DNA of 41,567 nt from Caldifarciminota bacterium (GTDB taxonomy: Bacteria; Hydrothermota; UBA3072): contig JAGLZA010000087.1 of NCBI GenBank assembly GCA_023131835.1, forward strand, positions 1 through 41,567, in the 5' to 3' direction. Position numbers and translations under genes: made by a program. Within the stretch, counting starts at the first letter, position 1; each line of letters opens with the position of its first letter. Below the pieces are notes generated by a model. That model was not told the origin of the DNA. It ran no database searches and saw only the letters and a program-made list of their open reading frames with translations. Positions 8,288-16,600 of this stretch are shown here, in pieces.

Positions 8288-8401
8288 GAGTTCCTCAAGG
8301 AATTTCAGGAATTCTTTTCTCTCAGGGTAGGAATGGAAACATCTTTTTAATTCTTTATCATCGATGATGGATTCAAGTTCTTTGAGGATTTTTATTGCTT
8401 C
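8288..8401 (-). pseudogene. 3' remnant of a second PknK-like kinase gene
   Basis: The minus strand from 8401 encodes a 38-residue stretch beginning EAIKILKELES and containing PERKEFLKFLEEL. It aligns without gaps to the last 38 residues (1167-1204) of the kinase-TPR protein at 18605-22219, with about 28 of 38 identical. No start or upstream kinase sequence is attached: at its 5' side the homology passes directly into the last codons of the ABC ATPase gene, whose TAA lies inside the remnant in another frame. It is therefore the tail of a lost paralogue, not a gene. Confidence 0.75.
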
Positions 8402-9060
8402 TCAATCATTCCATCTTGAAGTGATATAACCCTTTTTGCCCTTTTGGCAATGCGAAGGTCATGAGATACGATAATAACAGTTCTCCCTTCTTCATTGAGA
8501 TAACCGAAAAGATTTAATATATTCAATCCTGTTTTTGTATCAAGGTTACCTGTTGGTTCATCTGCAAGTATGATATCCGGGTCATTAACTATTGCCCTTG
8601 CAATAGCAGCCCTTTGTTTCTCACCTCCTGAAAGTTCATTCGGTGAATGTAATGCCCTGTGTTCCATATCTACTTTCTTGAGTGCTTCATAAGCCCACTT
8701 TTCCCTCTTGTCTTTCTTTTCCCCCGCATAGAATAGAGGAACACCCACATTTTGTAGGATATTTATTCTTGGCAGGAGATTAAAGAACTGGAACACAAAT
8801 CCTATCCTTTTGTTCCTTATTCCTGCAATCTCCCTTTCACTAAGACCATCTACTCTTTTCTCATCAAACCTGTACTCTCCTTTTTTAGGTATATCAAGAC
8901 ATCCCAGGATATGGAGTAAAGTGGATTTACCCGAACCTGATGGACCTGTAATGGCTATATATTCACCCTTTTTGATTTTGAGATCTATTTCCCTCAAGGC
9001 TGTTACCTCTTGTGGCCCTTTGTTGTATATTTTCCACCCATTAGATATCGAAATAAGCAT
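8392..9060 (-). CDS. MacB/LolD-type ABC exporter ATPase
   Basis: This 222-residue ABC ATPase has Walker A GPSGSGKST at about 39-47, the signature LSGGEKQRAAIARAI at about 142-156 and Walker B IILADEPTGNLD at about 162-173. Length and sequence fit the LolD/MacB/FtsE group, which powers FtsX-type permeases that move substrates from the periplasm instead of across the inner membrane. It shares one base with the permease gene, and the operon continues upstream with an adaptor and a TolC-like protein. The last codons (EKQ and stop) coincide with the start of the kinase remnant, so its 3' end was probably redefined by a recombination event. Confidence 0.9.
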   Translation of the reverse strand: MLISISNGWKIYNKGPQEVTALREIDLKIKKGEYIAITGPSGSGKSTLLHILGCLDIPKKGEYRFDEKRVDGLSEREIAGIRNKRIGFVFQFFNLLPRINILQNVGVPLFYAGEKKDKREKWAYEALKKVDMEHRALHSPNELSGGEKQRAAIARAIVNDPDIILADEPTGNLDTKTGLNILNLFGYLNEEGRTVIIVSHDLRIAKRAKRVISLQDGMIEKQ

Positions 9061-10262
9061 TATTCGTACCTGAGCGCCTCTATCGGATCTAATTTACTTG
9101 CTTTGAAGGCAGGATAAAGCCCGGAGAGGATTCCCACAAAAACAGAGAATGTGACACCTATAAAGACCACTATCCAGGAAATTATAAAAGGAACCTGCAG
9201 GAGTGGTGCGGCTATCCAGGCAATGATTAACCCTACGATTATGCCTATAATACCTCCTGCAATGCATAGAATAATGGCTTCAATTAAAAATTGAAGAAGA
9301 ATATCGCTTCTCAATGCTCCCAATGCTATCCTTATTCCTATCTCTCTGGTTCTTTCTCCTACTGAAACAAGCATCACATTCATTATGCCTATACTACCCA
9401 CCAAAAGTGAAAGAAGGGCAACACCTCCTACGACAAGCGTAACAACCCTGATAATTTTGTTCTGCATTTTCAGATATTCCCCATAGGATTGTGCCTTGAA
9501 AATCTTCTTGCCCAATCTTCTGGATTGTAATATTGTTTCTATTTCGTAGGTTGCATTTGACAATCTATCTTCAGATACCGCTTTCGCATAATATCCTTTA
9601 TTCTCAGATCCTTCCTCCTCTAATACACTAATTGGCACATACACATCCATCATTTCAGTAAATCGTTGGATCCAAAATGCTTCTCTTTTTACCAGGCCGA
9701 CAATCCTGTAAGATCTGTTCCCAAAAGATACCAAATCGCCTATTTTGGGCGTTCCTTTAAGGGCTTTCTGTGCCACACGATTCATCTCTATTGCACAAAT
9801 ATTTCGCCTCATATCTATATCAATTCTGTTAATAAATCTACCCTGTAGTACGTTTACTATCGCGATATCCTGAAAGTCCACATCTATTCCCCATACAACC
9901 ACGCACTCTTTGCCCAACTCATGCCCTTTCTGTATCATCTCTGTAATGTTTCCTACTGAAGAAGCATTCTTCTTGATGGAAAGAAGATCATTCTTTGTTA
10001 AAGGAAATTGATCTGTAGTAACACTCACGCTATAATTTTCACTTTGTTCAAAATAGACCGGCTTTGGAAATATGCTTATGAGCTCTGTACCCATTTTTTT
10101 CAATTCCTTTCGTATCTTCGATTTGCTTCCTTCACCGATCGATGCAATTGTTACCACTGCAGTAATTCCTATTATGATTCCAATTAGAGACAGTGTGGAT
10201 CTCAATCGGTATACTCTCAGGTTATTAAAACCTATTGTTACAAATTCCCTAAAATCCCTCAT
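9060..10262 (-). CDS. MacB-type FtsX permease
   Basis: This 400-residue membrane subunit has the usual MacB order: a first transmembrane helix at about 20-42 (STLSLIGIIIGITAVVTIASIGEG), a periplasmic MacB-PCD domain of about 220 residues, then three helices in the last 130 residues with the conserved GERTREIGIRIALGALRSDIL loop. It ends in the typical GLYPAFKASKLDPIEALRYE. With the ATPase downstream and the adaptor upstream it should form a tripartite exporter. Substrates of this family include peptides, lipopeptides and macrolides. It overlaps the adaptor gene by 14 bases. Confidence 0.9.
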   Translation of the reverse strand: MRDFREFVTIGFNNLRVYRLRSTLSLIGIIIGITAVVTIASIGEGSKSKIRKELKKMGTELISIFPKPVYFEQSENYSVSVTTDQFPLTKNDLLSIKKNASSVGNITEMIQKGHELGKECVVVWGIDVDFQDIAIVNVLQGRFINRIDIDMRRNICAIEMNRVAQKALKGTPKIGDLVSFGNRSYRIVGLVKREAFWIQRFTEMMDVYVPISVLEEEGSENKGYYAKAVSEDRLSNATYEIETILQSRRLGKKIFKAQSYGEYLKMQNKIIRVVTLVVGGVALLSLLVGSIGIMNVMLVSVGERTREIGIRIALGALRSDILLQFLIEAIILCIAGGIIGIIVGLIIAWIAAPLLQVPFIISWIVVFIGVTFSVFVGILSGLYPAFKASKLDPIEALRYE

Positions 10263-11337
10263 AAAATGGTATACTCGGCTCTTTTAAAATGACACTTGTA
10301 TTGTTTTTGAGATATAAGTTATTTGAGATAATCACCTTCTCACCTGGTTTTAACCCATCAACAATTTCAACAAGTTCATTACTGCTAAGCCCGATCTTTA
10401 CTTCCCGCCTTTTTGCTTTGCCTGAATTATATACAAAGAGATAGGCATTGGATTCGCCATCGTAAAGCACTGCCTCTAATGGAACTCCTATGGCATTCTG
10501 CTTTCGTTGAGTAATTACCCTACCAAGAACATGACCTCCGATACGTAGAACAGTACTTGAGGGATTCTCAATGGAAACGGTTACTGAAAAGGCAGGCGCA
10601 CCAAAACCCATTGGTGTACCTGCTCCTTGCTTTGCTATCATACTTACCCTTTCCACTCTACCATTCAATTCTTCAGAGAACGCCTCACTCATTATCAGCA
10701 CTTCCTGCCCATTATGTATCCTTGCAACATCCTTTTCATTCGCATCCAATTCAGCAATCAAATGTTCCATATCACAAAAGGTAAAGAGTGGATCATCTCT
10801 CTTTACAATTTCTCCATTTTTTACTCTCATCTCTGAGATAACACTACTAAATGGTGCACTCAGCTTCTGGGGCATTAATTTTTCCTTTAACTCCTGAACG
10901 CTTATCTTCTGGCTCTCATAGTTCAACTTTTCCCGCATAAGTTCGTTTTCGGATATAGCCTTTAATTCAAAAAGCTGTTTGCTCAACGCAACTTTTCTTT
11001 TAGAGATTTCCAGTTCCGTTTCAGCCCTTTTGAGTTCATTCTGAATAGTCTGGGTCTCCTCTTCTGAAGTCTTTACCTCGCCTAAAAATTCTCCTTTAGA
11101 AACCTTTGCTCCAGCCTGTATAGGAGCAGGAACCTTTTGTATTATCCCATTAGATTTAGCATGCAATGTAATTATTTTTCGGGATGTTATTGCCCCCCAT
11201 GCATCAACCTGTGAGATAAATTCAGCAACTTCTACACCAAATACTTCTACTTCTACTGAAGCCCCTCTTGAGACCATCCATCTTGTTATTAGAAGAACAA
11301 TTATACAACCAAATATAAGAAAAAGCCATTTTTTCAT
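10249..11337 (-). CDS. periplasmic adaptor (MacA/HlyD-type membrane fusion protein)
   Basis: A 362-residue protein with an N-terminal membrane anchor (residues 4-22). It has a barrel-sandwich half near ITLHAKSNGIIQKVP, a coiled-coil hairpin of about 100-150 rich in Glu/Lys/Leu, the second lipoyl half (LSAPFSSVISEMRVKNGEIV) and beta-barrel and membrane-proximal parts ending with GLKPGEKVIIS. This is the RND/MacA adaptor layout, linking the FtsX permease to an outer-membrane channel. It overlaps its neighbours on both sides (4 and 14 bases), typical of a single transcript. Confidence 0.88.
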   Translation of the reverse strand: MKKWLFLIFGCIIVLLITRWMVSRGASVEVEVFGVEVAEFISQVDAWGAITSRKIITLHAKSNGIIQKVPAPIQAGAKVSKGEFLGEVKTSEEETQTIQNELKRAETELEISKRKVALSKQLFELKAISENELMREKLNYESQKISVQELKEKLMPQKLSAPFSSVISEMRVKNGEIVKRDDPLFTFCDMEHLIAELDANEKDVARIHNGQEVLIMSEAFSEELNGRVERVSMIAKQGAGTPMGFGAPAFSVTVSIENPSSTVLRIGGHVLGRVITQRKQNAIGVPLEAVLYDGESNAYLFVYNSGKAKRREVKIGLSSNELVEIVDGLKPGEKVIISNNLYLKNNTSVILKEPSIPFYEGF

Positions 11338-12755
11338 TTTGCCCTCCCCTCTATTATCTTTTCCCAGTCATACACATCTTCAAATTCACCCATCGATTTA
11401 AGAAGTCGTGCATTTAGCAGGACATGGTCGAATGTAGCATCATCTAAGGAACTCTGAGATAGTAGGAGTCTCTCCTCTGTTCTGTTAACATCATCCTGGG
11501 ATATGATGCCCAGTTTGAACTTTTCTTCTGCAATATAGAGTGCCTTTTTTGCAATCTTAACATTCCTCTTCAGTGATTCGAGTCTTTTCTTGTTCATCTG
11601 TAACTCATTATATATCTCCTCTACTTCCCTTTTTATATTATACTTCAATTCTTCATAGTCAATTTTTACAATGGTTAGATTACTTATTGCACTGAGAAAA
11701 CTTGCCTTATAGGTTCCGCCATCAATAATGGGAAATGAGAGTGATACATTGAAAGACCAATCTCTATTATTCTGAATATCTTCGAGATGAAACCAGGGAG
11801 ATGTTGACTCATCAGAGAATGAATGGGTGTAATTTAGATTAATGGATGGTTTATTCTTTGCTCCTGCCTCTTTATAGGAGAGTTCTGCAAAATGAACGGA
11901 TTCTAAAGAGAGTTTTATCTCTTTCCTTTTGTTTAATGCTATCTGAATGCAGTCTTTGAGTAAAAGAGAACATGGTTTAACCACGACATTTTCATCAAGG
12001 ATGAATTCTTCCATCTTTATCCCTAAGGTCCTGAGAAATCCTTCTTTCTGGTTTCTATATGAATTTTCCGTAACCATTATCTCATCCTCTTTGAGTGCAA
12101 CCTCTACCTCTAAATTCATTACCTCGTCTTCTGAAATCTCACCTCCTTTTGCCTTGAGCCTGGCTATATCTAACATCCTTTTACTTCGTGTAAGGCTGAT
12201 GCGGTTTCTATCCAATGACCTCTGTGATTTTATCAGGGTAATATATTTATACATCACAGTGATGACAAAGTCCTCAACAGAATTTTTAAAATTCACTTCA
12301 CCGTATTCTCTACTATGCTTTAACTGTTTGAAAATATTCCTATTATAGGCAATTTCAGCAAAGGATAGTGGTTGTGTGAGAGAAATAGAAACAGTAGGAG
12401 AATAAGTAACATCTGGATTACTAATACCAGTATTACTAATACCAGTATACCCGGATGATAATTGAATGTCACCCCCCAGTGGAGAAATGAAGGAATAGTC
12501 CAGGGTTACCCCTCCTTCGTGTGTCCTATTATCAGGAAATGAAGCATACTTTGAGTAATCATAATTGTAGGATAGGTCCAATTTAGGCATATAGCCTGCC
12601 CTTGCTTCCTTATAAAAAGCATTGGACTGGTTGTAGTATTCTATTGTCCTCAAGAGTTCTACCTTATTATTCAAGAGGGCAATCTCAATGGCTTGGTTGA
12701 GATTGAGAGTATCTGCATTTAAAGTAAATATAATAAAGAAGAAATTAATCCACAT
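11334..12755 (-). CDS. TolC-like outer membrane channel
   Basis: A 473-residue protein of the outer membrane efflux family. A short signal peptide (MWINFFFIIFTLNA) is followed by LNLNQAIEIALLNN, the standard opening of TolC repeats. Two OEP repeats follow, with long helices (SLDRNRISLTRSKRMLDIARLK; RREVEEIYNELQMNKKRLES) and strand segments of alternating Tyr/Ser residues. It should form the outer membrane exit duct for the adaptor and permease downstream. It is the first gene of the exporter operon and starts 98 bases after the small secreted protein gene at 12854-13246. No clear ribosome site precedes the ATG, so translation may be weak or coupled. Confidence 0.88.
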   Translation of the reverse strand: MWINFFFIIFTLNADTLNLNQAIEIALLNNKVELLRTIEYYNQSNAFYKEARAGYMPKLDLSYNYDYSKYASFPDNRTHEGGVTLDYSFISPLGGDIQLSSGYTGISNTGISNPDVTYSPTVSISLTQPLSFAEIAYNRNIFKQLKHSREYGEVNFKNSVEDFVITVMYKYITLIKSQRSLDRNRISLTRSKRMLDIARLKAKGGEISEDEVMNLEVEVALKEDEIMVTENSYRNQKEGFLRTLGIKMEEFILDENVVVKPCSLLLKDCIQIALNKRKEIKLSLESVHFAELSYKEAGAKNKPSINLNYTHSFSDESTSPWFHLEDIQNNRDWSFNVSLSFPIIDGGTYKASFLSAISNLTIVKIDYEELKYNIKREVEEIYNELQMNKKRLESLKRNVKIAKKALYIAEEKFKLGIISQDDVNRTEERLLLSQSSLDDATFDHVLLNARLLKSMGEFEDVYDWEKIIEGRAK

Positions 12756-12776
12756 ATTGCGTAGTTTAGGAAACTC

Positions 12777-12814
12777 TATCCCAATCCCTGCAAAACAGAG
12801 CTGGGATTGGGATA
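12777..12814. terminator. 12-bp stem-loop between small secreted protein and exporter operon
   Basis: TATCCCAATCCC (12777-12788) and GGGATTGGGATA (12803-12814) pair perfectly around a 14-base loop. On the minus strand there is no U-run after the stem, so it may attenuate or stabilise the upstream message more than stop it. If read through, the exporter would belong to module C. Confidence 0.5.
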
Positions 12815-12853
12815 TAGATTCATGATAGACAAATAGAAAAAGCCAAAAAACTA

Positions 12854-13246
12854 CTACAGATAGTATTTGGCTCTAAAGATCCAAGTGCCAGATCCCCTAA
12901 AAGGTATATTTATCCGCTGTATTATATTATTGTCGCGTTTGAAATCCACCGTATGTGAACCAGAGCTATTATACAGAACAACCCTGGTTTCCGTTTCTAT
13001 ATAACCCGTTGCACTTGTTACCTTTTCGGTCGTATTGGAGGTTGTTGAAACGTTTGTTTTACACTCAATCGCTTTGTTATTATTGCTAATAGTTTTACCC
13101 TTAACAAGATCCCACGATCTCTGGTAAAAGACACCTGTCCTTGATCCATATGGAGCCCTATAAACAGTATAGGTCGACGCATGTGCAGTGGAAACAAAAA
13201 CAAATAACATCATTACCACTACTATAACAGCTATTATCTTTTTCAT
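12854..13246 (-). CDS. small secreted protein of unknown function, module C
   Basis: I place the start at the ATG at 13246, giving 130 residues, because it has an AAAAGGAG ribosome site six bases upstream and opens a clear signal peptide (MKKIIAVIVVVMMLFVFVSTAHA, cut after residue 23). A longer ORF begins at 13459, but its first 71 codons cover the conserved leader. The mature part is about 107 residues, rich in Ser, Thr, Arg and Tyr, with a single Cys (IECKTN) and a beta-like pattern (RVVLYNSSGSHTVDFKRD). I do not recognise the family. It is the first gene after promoter C, and a MacAB-TolC-like operon follows it. Confidence 0.7.
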   Translation of the reverse strand: MKKIIAVIVVVMMLFVFVSTAHASTYTVYRAPYGSRTGVFYQRSWDLVKGKTISNNNKAIECKTNVSTTSNTTEKVTSATGYIETETRVVLYNSSGSHTVDFKRDNNIIQRINIPFRGSGTWIFRAKYYL

Positions 13247-13469
13247 AATTTTCTCCTTTTTATTTTCCTTCAACATCTTTACCCTCTCCTGGAGGATTGG
13301 AGAGCACCTCTTTTCTAATCTTACACTCCCAAGAGGCAAGAGAGTATCTAATTTTATCCAGGTTTCATAACCTCCTTGTTTCAGGTTAAAACTACAATTG
13401 GCGGGTATCGCTTTCCTCTTTTTACTTTCACTCATCATATTATCGCTTCCTTTATTCATCCGTCCTCCT
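13247..13469 (-). promoter_or_regulatory. conserved 5' leader, module C
   Basis: A 223-nt leader with the shared blocks: arms CCTCTT and AAGAGG (13331-13336 and 13307-13312) and a second perfect hairpin CTCTCC/GGAGAG (13284-13289 and 13299-13304). Its first 90 bases are nearly identical to module D. A leader ORF starts at 13459, ten bases from the predicted transcript start, behind AAGGAGG. It contains SFNLKQGG and stays open in frame into the secreted protein gene, unlike the other three leaders. Confidence 0.65.
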
Positions 13470-13479
13470 TCAACATATA

Positions 13480-13496
13480 TACAAATTTCATTCCAA
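13480..13496 (-). promoter_or_regulatory. sigma-54-like -24/-12 promoter, module C
   Basis: The minus strand reads TTGGAATGAAATTTGTA, with GG-N10-GT spacing as in the other modules. The predicted start is near 13469. Confidence 0.72.
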
Positions 13497-13547
13497 AGTA
13501 AATCTTATTGATATTCAATGAGTTATAAGAAATTCATTTATCAAAAG

Positions 13548-13638
13548 TGTTCCGATAGTGGAACATAGCTCGCAGATAAAGGAATAAATAGATTATGAAG
13601 TTCCATAAATGGAACACTTATTGATTTATCCGGATAAA
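13548..13638. promoter_or_regulatory. second class of enhancer-like palindromes, module C
   Basis: TGTTCC-GATAGT-GGAACA (13548-13565) is a perfect 6-N6-6 inverted repeat. AGTTCC-ATAAAT-GGAACA (13599-13616) is one base short of perfect. They are 51 bases apart and lie about 80 and 130 bases above the predicted start. A further perfect palindrome, TTTATCCGGATAAA, is at 13625-13638. None matches the GGTAA-N5-TTACC class of modules A, B and D, so a different activator is expected here. Confidence 0.68.
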
Positions 13639-13647
13639 GGAACTACC

Positions 13648-16600
13648 CTATTGAAATGGTATTAGAGGTTGCGTATTATCTTGATTTTTGAGTATTTGAA
13701 GTTCTTCTATTTTTCTGTATAATGTAGTTCTACCTATTTTTAATAATTTTGCCGCTTTTGACATATTATAATTGCATTGTTTTAAGACTAATGCGATATA
13801 TTCGCACTCCCTCTCTTTTATAAATTCATCCAACCTTACAATCTTATCAATTTCGATTGGTCTCGTTTCTCTTATTTCTTCCTTTAAATCATCAATTGTA
13901 ATAATCTCTTCCTCAGTTATTGCAACTAATCTTTCTATCTCGTGTTCAAGTTCACGCACATTCCCTTCCCAGGTGTAATTCGTCATTGTGTTCATTGCTT
14001 CCCCGGTAAATCCTTTTATATCCCTGCCAAATTTTTTGTTAAATATCTCCAGATAGTAATTTACCAGTAATGGTATATCCTCTTTTCGTTCCCTTAAAGA
14101 AGGTATTTTCATCCTTATAGTGGTGATCCTGTAGAATAAGTCTTTTCTGAACTCTCCTCTTGTGATTAATTCCTCAATATCCTGATTGATAGCTGAGATT
14201 ATGCGAACATCTACCTTCTTGTGTTTTGTTTCTCCCAATCTTCTGAAATTGCCCTCCTGTAATACACGCAGGAGTTTTGCCTGAATTGGAAGAGGAATTG
14301 AGGTTATTTCATCTAAAAAGATAGTGCCTCCATCAGCCTCTTCCAGTAATCCTGGTTTATCATGGATGGCACCGGTGAATGCACCCTTTTTATATCCAAA
14401 AAATTCTCCCTCAAATAAGGAGTATGGCATTCCACCACAATAGATAGGCACAAAATTCCCCTTCCTCTTACTATGAAAATGTATTGCCTTTGCCACTAAT
14501 TCCTTACCAACTCCGGTCTCACCCTCAAGTAATACCGCTATATCTGATCCGGCGCAGGATTTTATGAGATTATAAACCTTCTGCATAGCCTTGCTCTCAC
14601 CAATAATGTTGCCGAATTTAGTGGTTACCTTTTTTTTCTGCGAAAACTTTGTTGATGGCTCTCCGCGTAGTTTGAGATTTTCAATTCCTATTGAGAAGAT
14701 TGAACTCAGTAACTTTAAGAATTCTATTGTATCACGTTCAAATCTATTTTGATTTTCCCGATTATCCATATATAGAACACCCTTTATCGTTTCTTCAACC
14801 TTGATAGGAATACAGAGTATTAACCCTTTTTGGTTAAGTATTAATTTCTTTTTATTATAAATTAGTTTACAAAGATTGTTAATGTTTTCTCGTGTTTCTT
14901 TATCTATTTCTTCATTAGAATAAACCTTCTTTATATCCCCATCTTCAAAAACGATTACTGCGCTCATACCTATCTGCAGAGTGTTCTTCACGAGTATTAA
15001 TGCCTCCTCGATAAATCTATCCAAAGAGACCTTACTGCTAATAAGTTTTACTATTGGAGTTAATACATCAATCTCAAGCCCCATCCGCTTTGGCAGGACC
15101 TGGAGTAGTTTTTCAACATCTTCTATTGAATTTTCTACTTTTTTAAGCCAGTAAATCTCTCCTCTTTCTTGTAGAATCCCATTCGCCTGTAATAAAGTAT
15201 CAAGTGCATCCTGGTATTTATTCATTTCTATGTATAATCTACCCATTTCATAAAGGGTGTGTGCCTTTTCAGTTTTCAGGTAAGGTTTACTGAACGCTTT
15301 CAAACTATCTTTAAAATACCTTATGGCTTCCTCTGGTGAATCATTTTTTATAATTTTTGCCCTTACTCTATGACTTAAACCAAGTAACAAATTGTCTTTT
15401 TTATCCTTTATATACTCTTCTGCCTTAAGTAATAAGTTTTCAGCTTTTTCAAAATCGCCTTTATTGACATATATGTTTGATAGGAGAATGCGTGCCTCGT
15501 TTAATTCTGATAAATTATTTATTTTTTTTTCTAATTTCATCAATTTTTTACAATAGAAAATTGCACGATTATACACCCCACGGTAGAAATATACCACACT
15601 GACATTTATGTAGACAATCACTGTTAACCGTATATCCTCATATTCTTTATGCTTTATTAACTCCAGGGATTTATTACAATATTCTATTGCAAGGTCTAAT
15701 TCATTGATTTGAGCATACAGTCCCCCTATATTGGCATATATTAAAGATAAGCGTATTTTATCTTCCATTCTTTTTGTATACTCTAAAGCATACCTGAAAT
15801 ATTTAAGGGCATCATTTGACCTTCCTGTGCTTTGAAGAATCAATGCAAGATTATGGTATGCTATTGCTAAACCTTTTATATCTCCTGTTTCTCTGCTGAG
15901 TTCTATTGCTTTCTTAAAGTAAAATTCTTCTTCTCTGTGATTATGAATTCTTCCGTATGTAACTCCTAAGTTTAAATATAAAACCCCACGGGTTTTTTTA
16001 CTCTTCGTTAGTTCTAATGCTTCTTTCAAGTATTTTATTGCAATATTGCATCTGTCTCTATGAGTATAACTTAATCCCATTGCATTCTTCGTTTCTGCTT
16101 GAAGTTCTTTATCTCCTAATTTAACGCTTATCAATAGAGCTTCCTTGAGATAATTTATTCCTCTACGATGTTCACCTTTTGCGATTAGTATGCGTCCAAG
16201 GATTTTATAAACCTGCGCTTTTTGTATAGAAACGTCTTTACTTATTAACTTCAAAACACCTTCGCCAATTTTAAAGGCTTCCTTATTTTTACCTTGCAAT
16301 CTGTTAATCTTCATTAACTCTACCATTGCTTTTATCCTTAATTCATTTTGCTCTTCTTGTGAAATCACTTCTTTTAAATACTTTATGGATTTCTTAAAAT
16401 TACATACAATTCCACATACTTCCGCTAATTTAATCCTTATTTTCATCATTTTACTCTTATCTGTTGCAAATCTAAGTGCAGTTTCATAAAGTGGTATAGA
16501 TTCTAAATAGGCAAACTCCTTCTCTGCATTCTTTGCTGCCTTAAGAGAATATTTATAAGCCTTACCTCTGACCTCTGCCAGTGAAAAATGTTGAGCAAGA

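Noticed and set aside
13018-13203. MFLFPLHMRRP ORF inside the module C gene
   Set aside because: It is a shifted-frame ORF within the secreted protein gene, without start signals.
12854-13459. A 201-residue protein starting at 13459
   Set aside because: Its first 71 codons coincide with the leader shared by all modules, and a signal peptide with its own ribosome site starts at 13246. The upstream part is treated as leader with a possible uORF.
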